Below, in pieces: positions 8,625 to 17,621 of a DNA stretch of 64,000 nt. Under the pieces are notes generated by a model, which was given only the letters and a program-made list of their open reading frames with translations, had not been told where the DNA came from and made no database searches. This stretch comes from CADCVT01 sp036389485 (GTDB lineage Bacteria; Actinomycetota; Thermoleophilia; Solirubrobacterales; Solirubrobacteraceae). The position numbers were made by a program, and so were the translations under genes. Each line of letters opens with the position of its first letter. The first letter of the stretch is position 1. The stretch lies in the NCBI GenBank assembly GCA_036389485.1, contig DASVPR010000015.1:62001-126000 (forward strand), given 5' to 3'.

Positions 8625-8631
8625 GCGGGGC

Positions 8632-10380
8632 TCAGTCCATCAGGATCCCGATCCGCGAGCCGGCGATCGCGACCTTGGCGCAGTCGGGCTTCGCCTGGTC
8701 GACGTAGGTCGCGCTCAGCCCGCCCTCCTTGACCGAGCAGTTGCCGGCCGCGGTGCGGACGGCGACGCGGTTGTCGGTCAGGGCGATCTGGGTGCACGGG
8801 TCGGCCAGGAGCACCCAGTTCGACCCGGTGCCGTTGCCCTCCTGACCCCAGCAGTAGTCGTTGCTCGAGACCCAGCCGACCCGGTTCGGGGCCACCGCGA
8901 CCTGTGCGCACCCCGAGCCGGCGCCCGCGAGGAACACCCAGCTCGTCGACAGGCCATCCTTGACGTAGCAGCGGCCGTCGGAGATGCGGACGCCGATGCG
9001 ATCGCCGTCCATCGCGAGCTGGGTGCAGTTGTCGGCCTCGCGGACCCAGCCGCCGCCGGGCCAGTCGCGCGCCCAGCAGACGTTGTTCTGGTCGCGGATG
9101 CCGACGCGGCCTGACGTCACCGCGATGTCCTCGCATCTGACCCCCGCCTCGGGCCGCTCGGAGACGTAGTTGGAGAACATCCCGTCCTTCCACCAGCACG
9201 ACCCGTCGCTCTTCCGCCACACGCCGATGCGGTTGCCCGCGACGGCGATCTTGTTGCAGTCGCCCGCCATCTCGATGAACGAGTCGGCGAGGCCGTCCTT
9301 GGCGTAGCACGTGTTGGCGGTCGACCGCACCGCGATCCGCCCGTCGGCCATGCTCACGTCGGCGCAGCCCGTGTCGGGGCCGAACTCCTGGATCCAGTTG
9401 TTGTAGAGCGTCGGCTCCTTCGCGAAGCAGCTCGACTGCAGGACGTAGGTCCAGTCGCGGTCCGCGTTCATCCGGTACGAGTGCGCGAACCAGCCGGCGT
9501 GCTCAGCGCCCGCGGAGTCGCGGATGTTCCCGTAGACGCCGCGCACGGTGCCGACCCGCGTGTCGCTGTTCTGCCCGTACATCGGGCTGGCGATCTCCTT
9601 GACGTCGCAGCGCTCGACCACGGTCCCCGCCGCCAGCGCGGCCCTGACCTGCCCGCCGCCGGTGTTGTTCGTCCAGAACCAGCTCCACAGCATCAGCGTG
9701 TAGCCGGGGCGGCCGCCCTCGTTGCCGTCGATGCCGTACTTCTCCCAGTTCGCGCCGGAGTTGCTCACGCCGCCGGCCTCGGTCAGCGACTTGTAGTAGC
9801 CGGGGATCGACGTCGGCCGCGTGCGGTAGGTCTGCCCGGTCTTCAGGCTGCCGCAGGGCCGCCCGTTCGGATAGATCTCGTACGTCGGGTTGTTCGGGTC
9901 GTTCGCGATCGAGAGCTCGACGGGCCGGGACGCCAGGTCCCCGATCCGGATGTGCGCCTGGCCGATGCTGCCTGAGATCGCCGAGCCGCTGCCGCCGCGC
10001 TGGAAGTACAGCTCGTTGTTCGTGTTGTTGAAGCTGAGGTACGTGCGGATGCTGGGCAGGCGCTGGACCCGCGCGTAGTCGTTCGGGCACACCGGCTGCC
10101 CGTTGCTCAGGCCCCACCGCAGGACGTTCCACCGGTGGCCGGAGTCCTGGCCGCCGAAGAGCCAGCCGATCGACGGGTTCGCGGTCACGCGGATGCACTC
10201 GGAGACCTCGTCCGGCGTCCGGCTCCCGGGCGTGTCGTCGCCGGCGCCGCCGTGGGTGTTCCCCGGCATCGGCGCCTTGTTGAAGCTCGACGACGGCGCC
10301 GTCTGCGCCAAGGCGGGCGCGGCCGCGAACGCGAGCGCGGTGACGGCGAGGAGAGCGGCGAGCAGAGGGGAGCGTGACAT
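8632..10380 (-). CDS. Secreted protein with seven Cys-paired tectonin-like propeller repeats
   Basis: A 582-residue exported protein; residues 1-26 are a signal peptide ending ALA-Q. Residues about 40-340 form a domain I cannot assign, with Trp, Asn and Tyr-rich strands. The C-terminal 240 residues hold seven repeats of the type Cys-x-x-(I/V)-A-(V/M)-x-x-x-R-(I/V)-(G/A)-V, for example KIAVAGNRIGVW, DIAVTSGRVGIR, QLAMDGDRIGVR and KVAIAGSRIGIL. Most blades also carry a second Cys in C-(Y/W)-x-K-D-G. Tectonin propellers bind glycans or lipopolysaccharide, so a surface or secreted lectin-like role is plausible. The ATG at 10380 is preferred to an in-frame GTG two codons upstream. It is transcribed against aroA and cmk. 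Confidence 0.7.
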   Translation of the reverse strand: MSRSPLLAALLAVTALAFAAAPALAQTAPSSSFNKAPMPGNTHGGAGDDTPGSRTPDEVSECIRVTANPSIGWLFGGQDSGHRWNVLRWGLSNGQPVCPNDYARVQRLPSIRTYLSFNNTNNELYFQRGGSGSAISGSIGQAHIRIGDLASRPVELSIANDPNNPTYEIYPNGRPCGSLKTGQTYRTRPTSIPGYYKSLTEAGGVSNSGANWEKYGIDGNEGGRPGYTLMLWSWFWTNNTGGGQVRAALAAGTVVERCDVKEIASPMYGQNSDTRVGTVRGVYGNIRDSAGAEHAGWFAHSYRMNADRDWTYVLQSSCFAKEPTLYNNWIQEFGPDTGCADVSMADGRIAVRSTANTCYAKDGLADSFIEMAGDCNKIAVAGNRIGVWRKSDGSCWWKDGMFSNYVSERPEAGVRCEDIAVTSGRVGIRDQNNVCWARDWPGGGWVREADNCTQLAMDGDRIGVRISDGRCYVKDGLSTSWVFLAGAGSGCAQVAVAPNRVGWVSSNDYCWGQEGNGTGSNWVLLADPCTQIALTDNRVAVRTAAGNCSVKEGGLSATYVDQAKPDCAKVAIAGSRIGILMD

Positions 10381-10475
10381 GGGCACCGTCCGTGGTCGTG
10401 GGCAGCACCGATGCTCTCCGCGTGACGGCCCGGCCTGCCAGTGACGATCGGGTCAAGAGGGGGGACGATCCGGAC

Positions 10476-10481
10476 TACTCT
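10476..10481 (+). promoter_or_regulatory. Candidate -10 box (TACTCT) for cmk
   Basis: TACTCT ends eight bases before the GTG start of cmk in the 109-base gap between divergent genes. The spacing implies a transcript with almost no 5' leader. No clear -35 is seen. Confidence 0.4.
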
Positions 10482-10489
10482 CACCCACC

Positions 10490-11077
10490 GTGGTCATCGC
10501 CATCGACGGGCCCGCGGGCGCGGGGAAGAGCACCGTGGCGCGCGCCGTGGCGAGCGCGCTCGGGTTCACGTACCTCGACACGGGCGCGATGTACCGGGCG
10601 GTGGCGCTGGCGCGGCTGCGGGGCGAGGAGCGGACCGACATCGACTTCGCGGATGGCCGGGTCCTGCTCAACGGCGAGGACGTCAGCGGCCAGATCCGGA
10701 CGCCGGCGGTCTCCGAGGAGGCGTCGCGCGTCGCCTCCGAGCGCGCGGTCCGCGAGGCGATGGTCGCGCGGCAGCGCGAGCTCATGCGCGACGGGGACTG
10801 GGTGGCCGAGGGCCGCGACATCGGCAGCGTGGTCGCGCCCGACGCCGAGCTGAAGGTCTTCCTCACCGCCGACCCGCGCGAGCGGGCGCAGCGGCGCGCT
10901 CGGGAGCTGGGGGCGGACCCGGAGGAGGTGCTGCGCGACGTCGTCGCCCGCGACGAGCGCGACAGCACGCGCGAGACCTCGCCGCTCGTCCTCGCCGAGG
11001 GCGCGCAGGAGCTGGACACGAGCGGCCTGACCGTCGAGGAAGTGGTCGAGCGGATCGTCGGGATGGCGCGACGATGA
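10490..11077 (+). CDS. cmk: Cytidylate kinase
   Basis: A 195-residue P-loop kinase that phosphorylates CMP and dCMP. The Walker A motif is IDGPAGAGKST (residues 4-14), followed by YLDTGAMYRAVAL, the CMP-binding stretch, and by AEGRDIGSVVAPDAELKVFL, typical of the bacterial family. At 195 residues it is at the short end of the family (about 220), the CMP-binding insert being compact. The GTG start is supported by the motif distance to the N-terminus and by the TACTCT box. The stop overlaps the ATG of der. Confidence 0.93.
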   Translation: MVIAIDGPAGAGKSTVARAVASALGFTYLDTGAMYRAVALARLRGEERTDIDFADGRVLLNGEDVSGQIRTPAVSEEASRVASERAVREAMVARQRELMRDGDWVAEGRDIGSVVAPDAELKVFLTADPRERAQRRARELGADPEEVLRDVVARDERDSTRETSPLVLAEGAQELDTSGLTVEEVVERIVGMARR

Positions 11078-12405
11078 GGAAGGTCGCGGTCGTCGGCTAT
11101 CCGAACGTCGGGAAGTCCAGCCTCGTCAACCGCCTCAGCGGCAGCCGCGCGGCGGTGGTGCACGAGACCTCGGGCGTCACGCGCGACCGCAACGAGGTCG
11201 CGACGGAGTGGAACGGGCGCGAGTTCGTCCTCATCGACACCGGCGGCGTCGACTTCAGCGACGAGGACCCGCTCGCTGGGTCGATCCGCGAGCAGGCGCA
11301 GGCGGCGCTCAACGACGCGGAGGTCGCCGTCCTCGTGGTCGACGCGAAGACCGGCCTGCGGCCCGGCGACGAGGAGCTGGCGGACCTCCTCAGGCGCTGG
11401 CACAAGCCCGTGCTCGTGGCCGCGAACAAGATCGACAGCGTCCGCGACGTGCTGCTCGCGCACGAGTTCCACGCGCTCGGGCTGGGCGAGCCGGTCGCGG
11501 TCTCGGCGACGCAGGGGCTCGGCAGCGGGGACCTCCTCGACGAGATCGCGGCGCGCCTGCCCGAGACGGACGAGCCCGATCCCGAGGAGGACGTCATCCG
11601 CCTCGCCGTGATCGGGCGGCCGAACGTCGGCAAGTCGAGCCTCGTCAACCGGATCGCCGGCCAGGAGCGTGTGATCGTCTCCGAGGTCGCGGGCACGACG
11701 CGCGACGCGATCGACCTGCCGATCGAGGTCGACGGGCGCAAGCTGGTGATCGTCGACACCGCGGGCATGCGCCGCCAGGCGAAGGTCAGCGAGTCGGTCG
11801 AGTACTACACCGCGCTGCGCTCGCAGCGGGCGGCCGAGCGCGCGGACGTCGCACTCGTCGTCTGCGACGCCCAGGACGGCGTCACGGCGCAGGACCTCCG
11901 GATCGCCGACGTGGCGATGAAGGCGCAGTGCGCGACCGCGCTGATCCTCAACAAGTGGGACGTCGGGGGCGAGGACACCGACATCGATCACGAGCGCGCG
12001 CGCGTGCAGCAGAAGCTGCGGATGCGCCCGAAGGTGCTGACCGTGAGCGCCAGGACCGGCCGCAACGTCCACCGCGTCACGCAGGAGGCGCTCGCGCTCG
12101 GCGACCGGATGCGTACGCGGATCCCCACGCCGGACCTCAACCGCTTCCTCGCCGAGCTGGTGCAGGCGCGCCAGCCGCCCGCCAAGCAGGGCCACCGGCT
12201 CAAGCTCATCTACATGGCCCAGATCGGCGAGCGGCCGCCGCGCTTCGCGATCCAGGTCAACAGCCGCAACCGCGTCACCCGCGACTACGGCTACTTCGTC
12301 GAGAACCGGCTGCGCGACCGCTACGGGCTCGCGGGCGTCCCGGTGATCATCGACTTCAACGAGCGCGGCAGCCGGCGCGCCCGCAGCGAGCGGAGCGCGG
12401 CGTGA
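11074..12405 (+). CDS. der: Ribosome-associated tandem GTPase Der (EngA)
   Basis: A 443-residue protein with two G domains in tandem, required for 50S subunit maturation. The first has GYPNVGKSS (residues 8-16), DTGG and NKID; the second has GRPNVGKSS (about 180), DTAGM and NKWD. The last 110 residues form the KH-like domain, ending in basic residues. Start ATG overlaps the cmk stop (ATGA), and the stop overlaps the next GTG, so this is an operon with cmk and the following membrane protein. Confidence 0.95.
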   Translation: MRKVAVVGYPNVGKSSLVNRLSGSRAAVVHETSGVTRDRNEVATEWNGREFVLIDTGGVDFSDEDPLAGSIREQAQAALNDAEVAVLVVDAKTGLRPGDEELADLLRRWHKPVLVAANKIDSVRDVLLAHEFHALGLGEPVAVSATQGLGSGDLLDEIAARLPETDEPDPEEDVIRLAVIGRPNVGKSSLVNRIAGQERVIVSEVAGTTRDAIDLPIEVDGRKLVIVDTAGMRRQAKVSESVEYYTALRSQRAAERADVALVVCDAQDGVTAQDLRIADVAMKAQCATALILNKWDVGGEDTDIDHERARVQQKLRMRPKVLTVSARTGRNVHRVTQEALALGDRMRTRIPTPDLNRFLAELVQARQPPAKQGHRLKLIYMAQIGERPPRFAIQVNSRNRVTRDYGYFVENRLRDRYGLAGVPVIIDFNERGSRRARSERSAA

Positions 12406-13994
12406 ACGCGCCGGCGATCCCGGTCGACCGGCGGATCGCGCTCGTGCTCGGCGGCGCGGTCGCGCTGCTCGCGGTGCTGCTCGTCGTCCGCGCCTGCGGC
12501 GGCGCCGACGAGCCGCCGAAGTCGGAGGCCGCGAGCTTCTTCCCGGACACCTCGCTCGTCTTCGCGTCGCTCTCGACCGACGGCGACCGCGAGGCGGTGC
12601 AGCGGGCGGTGGACGTGGTGGAGCGCTTCGGCGCGTACGACGCCAGCCGCGACGCGCTGCTGAAGCGGCTCGCCGGCGACGACAAGCCGGTCGACGCGAA
12701 GAAGGACGTCGCACCGTGGCTCGGCGACGAGGCCGCCTTCGCGCTGATCGACACCGGGAACGAGACCGCGGGCTCGCTGCTCGCGCTCGAGGTGACCGAC
12801 GAGGACGCGGCGAGGACGTTCCTGGAGCGCAACCCGCGCGACGCCGTGCGGAAGAGCTACAAGGGCCAGGACACCGTCCGCTACGGGCAGGTGACGACGG
12901 CGTTCGTCGCGGGCTACCTCGTGATCGGCCAGGACCCGACGGTGCAGGCCGCGATCGACCGCGAGGTCAGCAACGCGAAGCCGCTGAGCGAGAGCGAGAC
13001 GTACGAGCGCGCGATCGAGGGGCTCCCGGACGGCCGCGTCGTCACCGCCTACGCGTCGGCCGACGGGCTGCGCCGGCTGCTCGCGCCGCAGGGCAGCCTG
13101 CTCGGGGCGCTGGCCGCGACGCTCGACCAGCCGGGCCTGCAGGGCGTCGCGCTGGCGGCCGAGGCGCGCGACGACGACACCCTGCGCATCCAGGCGCACT
13201 CCACCCTCGACCGTGCGCAGCAGGGCCGCGCCGGGTTCAAGCCGTTCAAGCCCGGGCTGATCGACGACGTCCCCGGGGACGCGCTCGCGTACCTGGGCGC
13301 GAGCGGCGTCAGCGGCGCGCTGCAGCGGCTCGTCGTCTCCGCCGTCGCGGGGACGGGCCAGGCCGGCGAGGTGACCGAGCTGCTCTCCCGCCTCGGCACC
13401 GAGCTCGGCAAGCAGACCGGCGGCGGGCTGCAGGACGACCTGCTGAAGCTGTTCGACGGCGAGGTCGGGCTCGTCATCGAGCAGCGGGTCCCCGCGCCGG
13501 TGTTCAGCATCGTCACCCGGACGGACGACGAGGAGGGGACGCGCCGCACGCTCGACCGGCTGCGCGATCCGCTGGCGAAGCTGCTGCGCCCCGCGGGCGA
13601 GCCCGAGCTGCGCTGGTCGCCCCAGGACATCGACGGCGCCGACGGCTGGACGCTCACGCTGCCCAACGGCGCGCAGATCACCTACGCGGTCACCGGCGGC
13701 AAGCTGATCCTCTCGACGAGCCCCGAGGGGATCCGCGCAATCGCCTCCGGCGACGGGTCGCTCGCCGGCGCCGACGCGTTCGAGGACGTGCTGGGCGACC
13801 GGCCCGAGGAGGTCGGCACGCTAGGCTTCCTCGACTTCAGCCAGCTCCTCGAGCTCGGTGAGCAGACGGGCCTGAACGACAGCCAGGCCTACCAGCGAGT
13901 ACGCGAAGACCTCCGCAGGGTCCGTGCCGTCGGGGTCAGCTCGACCAGCAGCGAGGGGGAGTCCACCGCGGAGATCCTGGTTTCGATCCGATGA
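12402..13994 (+). CDS. Membrane-anchored DUF3352-type protein
   Basis: A 530-residue protein with one N-terminal membrane segment (about residues 12-29, IALVLGGAVALLAVLLVV) and a long extracytoplasmic part. The pattern of FFPDTSLVFASL near the start, repeated alpha-beta units, and GTLGFLDFSQLLEL near the end resembles the DUF3352 family of actinobacterial surface proteins, whose function is unknown. The GTG start overlaps the der stop and its own stop overlaps the metK ATG, so it is embedded in a housekeeping operon. An envelope role is inferred only from topology. Confidence 0.7.
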   Translation: MNAPAIPVDRRIALVLGGAVALLAVLLVVRACGGADEPPKSEAASFFPDTSLVFASLSTDGDREAVQRAVDVVERFGAYDASRDALLKRLAGDDKPVDAKKDVAPWLGDEAAFALIDTGNETAGSLLALEVTDEDAARTFLERNPRDAVRKSYKGQDTVRYGQVTTAFVAGYLVIGQDPTVQAAIDREVSNAKPLSESETYERAIEGLPDGRVVTAYASADGLRRLLAPQGSLLGALAATLDQPGLQGVALAAEARDDDTLRIQAHSTLDRAQQGRAGFKPFKPGLIDDVPGDALAYLGASGVSGALQRLVVSAVAGTGQAGEVTELLSRLGTELGKQTGGGLQDDLLKLFDGEVGLVIEQRVPAPVFSIVTRTDDEEGTRRTLDRLRDPLAKLLRPAGEPELRWSPQDIDGADGWTLTLPNGAQITYAVTGGKLILSTSPEGIRAIASGDGSLAGADAFEDVLGDRPEEVGTLGFLDFSQLLELGEQTGLNDSQAYQRVREDLRRVRAVGVSSTSSEGESTAEILVSIR

Positions 13995-15214
13995 GCGCCG
14001 ACAACGAGTACCTGTTCACGTCCGAGTCCGTCACCGAGGGGCACCCCGACAAGGTCGCGGACCAGATCTCCGACGGCGTCCTCGACGCCGTGATGCGAGA
14101 CGACCCCACCGGCCGCGTCGCCTGCGAGACGCTGGTCAACACCGGCCTCGTCGTCGTGTCCGGCGAGATCTCGACGACCACCTACGTCGACATCCAGGAG
14201 ATCGCGCGCGAGACGATCCGCCGGATCGGCTACACCGACGCGGACCTCGGCTTCAGCGCCGACTCCTGCGCGGTGCTGAACGCGATCGACAAGCAGTCGC
14301 CCGACATCGCGCAGGGCGTCGACCAGGCGTACGAGACCCGCACCGACCCGGCCGACGAGGACGAGCTCGACGTCGCCGGCGCCGGCGACCAGGGGATGAT
14401 GTTCGGCTACGCCACGCGCGAGACCGACGAGCTGATGCCGCTGCCGATCTCGCTGGCGCACCGGCTGGCCAAGCGCCTGGCCGACGTGCGCAAGGCCGAG
14501 GTCGTCCCCTACCTGCGGCCCGACGGCAAGACGCAGGTGACCGTCCGCTACATCGACGGCCGCCCGGCGGAGATCGAGAAGCTCCTGATCTCGACGCAGC
14601 ACAGGGAGGGCGCGGAGTCGCTGATCCCCGACGACCTCTGGGAGCACGTCGTCGAGCCGATCCTCCCCAAGGACCTCTACGACGAGAAGAAGCTGCGCAA
14701 GAACTTCCTCGTCAACCCCACGGGCCGGTTCGTCATCGGCGGCCCCGTGGGCGACGCCGGCCTGACCGGGCGCAAGATCATCGTCGACACCTACGGCGGC
14801 ATGGCGCGCCACGGCGGCGGCGCCTTCTCCGGCAAGGACCCCTCGAAGGTGGACCGCAGCGCGGCGTACGCGGCGCGGTACGTGGCGAAGAACATCGTCG
14901 CGGCCGGGCTCGCGGAGCGCGCCGAGGTACAGGTCGCGTACGCGATCGGCGTCGCGCACCCGGTCTCGGTGATGGTCGAGACGTTCGGGACCGAGAAGGT
15001 CGGCCGCGGCACGATCGCGGGGCTCATCGACGAGCACTTCGACCTCCGCCCCGGCGCCTTCCGCGAGGAGCTGAAGCTCCACCGGCCGATCTACCAGAAG
15101 ACCGCGGCCTACGGCCACTTCGGCCGCGAGGATCACGACTTCACGTGGGAACGCACGGACAAGGCGGCGACGCTCCGCGAGGCCGCCGGCCTCGACGCCC
15201 CCGCGTCGGTCTGA
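13991..15214 (+). CDS. metK: S-adenosylmethionine synthetase
   Basis: A 407-residue cytoplasmic enzyme forming S-adenosylmethionine from methionine and ATP. SESVTEGHPDKVADQISD at the N-terminus, GAGDQGMMFGYA (about residue 132) and GGGAFSGKDPSKVDRS (about 276) are the family signatures that hold ATP, K+ and Mg2+. Full family length. The ATG overlaps the preceding stop, and the stop is followed at once by the remnant of a MOSC gene. Confidence 0.97.
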   Translation: MSADNEYLFTSESVTEGHPDKVADQISDGVLDAVMRDDPTGRVACETLVNTGLVVVSGEISTTTYVDIQEIARETIRRIGYTDADLGFSADSCAVLNAIDKQSPDIAQGVDQAYETRTDPADEDELDVAGAGDQGMMFGYATRETDELMPLPISLAHRLAKRLADVRKAEVVPYLRPDGKTQVTVRYIDGRPAEIEKLLISTQHREGAESLIPDDLWEHVVEPILPKDLYDEKKLRKNFLVNPTGRFVIGGPVGDAGLTGRKIIVDTYGGMARHGGGAFSGKDPSKVDRSAAYAARYVAKNIVAAGLAERAEVQVAYAIGVAHPVSVMVETFGTEKVGRGTIAGLIDEHFDLRPGAFREELKLHRPIYQKTAAYGHFGREDHDFTWERTDKAATLREAAGLDAPASV

Positions 15215-15482
15215 GGCTCCTCTCCGTCAACGTCGGGCAGCCGCGCACCGTCTCGTGAAGGCGCCGGTGCCGGGGCGGGTGGGCGCCTACCTGCGGATCG
15301 TGGAGGAGGGCGAGGTCGGGGCCGGCGACCCGATCGAGATCGTCCGGCGCCCGGAGCACGATGTGACGATGCGGCTCATGATGCACGCGGCGCTCGTGGA
15401 CAAGGACCGGTTGCCGGAGCTGCTCGAGGCGCCCGAGCTCATCGCCGAGTGGCGGACCTGGATCAAAGAGCGCACGCCCTGA
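15211..15482 (+). pseudogene. Remnant of a YiiM-like MOSC-domain protein with a large internal deletion
   Basis: Bases 15211-15258 read LRLLSVNVGQPRTVS and a stop, the typical first residues of YiiM-type MOSC proteins. In another frame, bases 15255-15482 read 75 residues beginning at a GTG and containing GRVGAYLRIVEEGEVGAGD, the typical last beta strands of the MOSC domain, followed by the helical tail with ELIAEWRTWIKER. Intact relatives have roughly 120-130 residues between these parts, including the catalytic cysteine. A deletion with frame change therefore joined the two ends. The 75-codon frame may still be translated but cannot form a complete MOSC fold. MOSC proteins transfer sulfur to molybdenum cofactor or detoxify N-hydroxylated bases. 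Confidence 0.75.
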
Positions 15483-17557
15483 TCGCGAAGGTCGAGCCGA
15501 TCACCACGGCGCGCTCGCTGCGAGGCCCGTTCGACTACGTGGTCGAGGGGCCCGTCGCGAAGGGGTCCCTGCTCGTCGTGCCGTTCGGGCGGCGGGACGT
15601 GAAGGGCGTCGTCGTCGACCTCGCGGAGACGAGCGAGGTGCCGCGGGAGAAGCTCGTCGCGCCGCGGCGCGTGCTCGACGAGCAGCTGCCCGCCGACCTC
15701 GTCGACCTCGCTCGGTGGATGGCGCGCGAGTACGTCTCGACGTTCGCGCGCGCGCTGCAGCTCGTGATGCCGCCGAGCGGGGCTCGCGCGAAGCGCGCGT
15801 TGTGGGCGGAGCCGCTCACCCTCGTCCCGCAGGGCGTCGAGAAGGCGCGGCGCCTCGCGCCTGATGGCAAGCCCCTCACCGACCGCCAGGCGGCGCTGCT
15901 CGCCTCGCTTCCCCGCTGGGCGGGCGGCGACCTCGGGTCGCTCCGGCGGCTCGAAGCGCGCGGGCTGGTGCGGATCGGGCCGCGGGGGCGGCGGCGGGCG
16001 CCCGAGCACGTGGTGGTCGGCGCGGTCGGGCCTCGGCCGGCGCTCACCGCGGCGCAGCGCGAGGCGCTCGACGCGATCGTCTCCGCCGGCGAGGACGAGC
16101 GGCTGCTGCTGCACGGCGTGACCGGGTCGGGGAAGACCGAGGTCTACCTGGGCGCGGTCGAGGCGGAGCTGGCGCGGGGGCGCGGGGCGATCGTCCTCGT
16201 GCCGGAGATCGCCCTGACGCCGCAGATCGTGGGCCGCTTCGTCGACCGCTTCGGCGACACCGTCGCGGTGCTGCACTCGAAGCTCTCCAAGGGCGAGCGG
16301 TACGACGAGTGGCAGCGGCTGCGGTCGGGCGAGGCGCGGGTCTGCGTCGGGCCGCGCTCGGCGGTGTTCGCGCCGATCGAGGACCTCGGCCTGATCGTCG
16401 TCGACGAGGAGCACGACTCGTCGTACAAGCACGAGGGCGACCCGCGCTACGACGCGCGGCGGGTCGCCGAGCGGCGCGGCGTGAAGGTGGTCTATGGGTC
16501 GGCGACGCCGCGGCCCGAATCCGCGGCGCTCAGACGCCTGCGGCTGCCGGAGCGCGTCGACGGCCGGTCGCTCCCGCCCGTCGGGGTCCTCGACATGCGC
16601 GGCGTCCGCTCCGCGCTGCACCCCGAGACCGCCGACGCGCTCCACGCCGCGGGCAAGGCGATCGTGCTCCTCAACCGCCGCGGCTGGTCGAACTTCCTGA
16701 CCTGCCGCACCTGCGGGCACGTGTGGATGTGCCCGGAGTGCGACGTCTCGCTCGTGCTGCACCGCGCCGACGGCACGCTCGCGTGCCACCACTGCGGCCA
16801 CCGCGAGCGGGTGCCGGACCGCTGCCCGGAGTGCCGCGGGGTCACGATCGGCCGCCACGGCGCGGGGACGGAGCGGCTGGAGGCGGAGCTGGGCGAGGCC
16901 GGGCTGCGCGTGTGGCGGCTCGACGCCGACGTCGCGCGGCCCGCGGAGACGCTGCGGGCGTTCGAGCAGGCCGACCGCGGGGTCCTGGTCGGGACGCAGA
17001 TGGTCGCGAAGGGCCACGACTTCCCGGACGTCACGCTCGGCGTCGTCCTCGACGCGGACGCGACGCTGCGCTTCCCCGACTTCCGCGCCGAGGAGCGGAC
17101 CTTCGCGCTCGTCGCGCAGCTCGCGGGGCGCGCGGGCCGCGGGTCCGCCGGCGGCCGCGTCCTCGTGCAGACGCTCGACCCCGCGGCCGCGTCGATCGCG
17201 GCGGCGGCCAGGCACGACGCCGACGGCTTCCTGCACGGCGAGCTGGCCCGCCGCCGCGCGCTGCGCTACCCGCCGTACGCGTCGCTGATCCGGGTCGTCT
17301 GCTCGTCGGCGGAGACGGGCGCGGCCCACGCGGCGGCGACCGCCGTCCGCGACCGGCTCGACCTGGCGCCCGGGATCGTGCTCGGCCCCGCGCCGCTGTT
17401 CCGCCTCCGCGGCCGCGAGCGCTCCCAGCTCGTCCTGAAGGCCGACCCCCAGCAGCGCGCAGAGGCGATCGAGCACGTCGGCGCCGCCGTCGAGATGGCG
17501 GCGGCGGCGAAGGAGCACCGCGCCGCGTCGTTCAGCGTCGACGTCGACCCGCAATAG
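15449..17557 (+). CDS. priA: Primosomal replication protein PriA (DNA helicase-like)
   Basis: A protein of 702 residues from the GTG at 15449, restarting stalled replication forks. The N-terminal DNA-binding domain begins AKVEPITTARSLRGPFDYVV. The helicase core has Walker A HGVTGSGKTEVY, DEEH, GSATPRPES and a C-terminal lobe with VGTQMVAKGHDFPD. Eight cysteines in CRTCGHVWMCPEC and the following CHHCGHR/CPECRG pairs form the two zinc sites. Actinobacterial PriA often lacks a functional ATPase, but here the Walker A lysine is intact. Relatives usually begin close to the IAKVEP stretch, so the true start may be near 15479 (a CTG overlapping the preceding stop) rather than 15449. Confidence 0.9.
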   Translation: MADLDQRAHALIAKVEPITTARSLRGPFDYVVEGPVAKGSLLVVPFGRRDVKGVVVDLAETSEVPREKLVAPRRVLDEQLPADLVDLARWMAREYVSTFARALQLVMPPSGARAKRALWAEPLTLVPQGVEKARRLAPDGKPLTDRQAALLASLPRWAGGDLGSLRRLEARGLVRIGPRGRRRAPEHVVVGAVGPRPALTAAQREALDAIVSAGEDERLLLHGVTGSGKTEVYLGAVEAELARGRGAIVLVPEIALTPQIVGRFVDRFGDTVAVLHSKLSKGERYDEWQRLRSGEARVCVGPRSAVFAPIEDLGLIVVDEEHDSSYKHEGDPRYDARRVAERRGVKVVYGSATPRPESAALRRLRLPERVDGRSLPPVGVLDMRGVRSALHPETADALHAAGKAIVLLNRRGWSNFLTCRTCGHVWMCPECDVSLVLHRADGTLACHHCGHRERVPDRCPECRGVTIGRHGAGTERLEAELGEAGLRVWRLDADVARPAETLRAFEQADRGVLVGTQMVAKGHDFPDVTLGVVLDADATLRFPDFRAEERTFALVAQLAGRAGRGSAGGRVLVQTLDPAAASIAAAARHDADGFLHGELARRRALRYPPYASLIRVVCSSAETGAAHAAATAVRDRLDLAPGIVLGPAPLFRLRGRERSQLVLKADPQQRAEAIEHVGAAVEMAAAAKEHRAASFSVDVDPQ

Positions 17558-17621
17558 CCGCTTCGAGCGCTCCGGCGCCTTGTCCGTGTCAGCACGAGGC
17601 CGACCGGGAAACGCGACTGGT

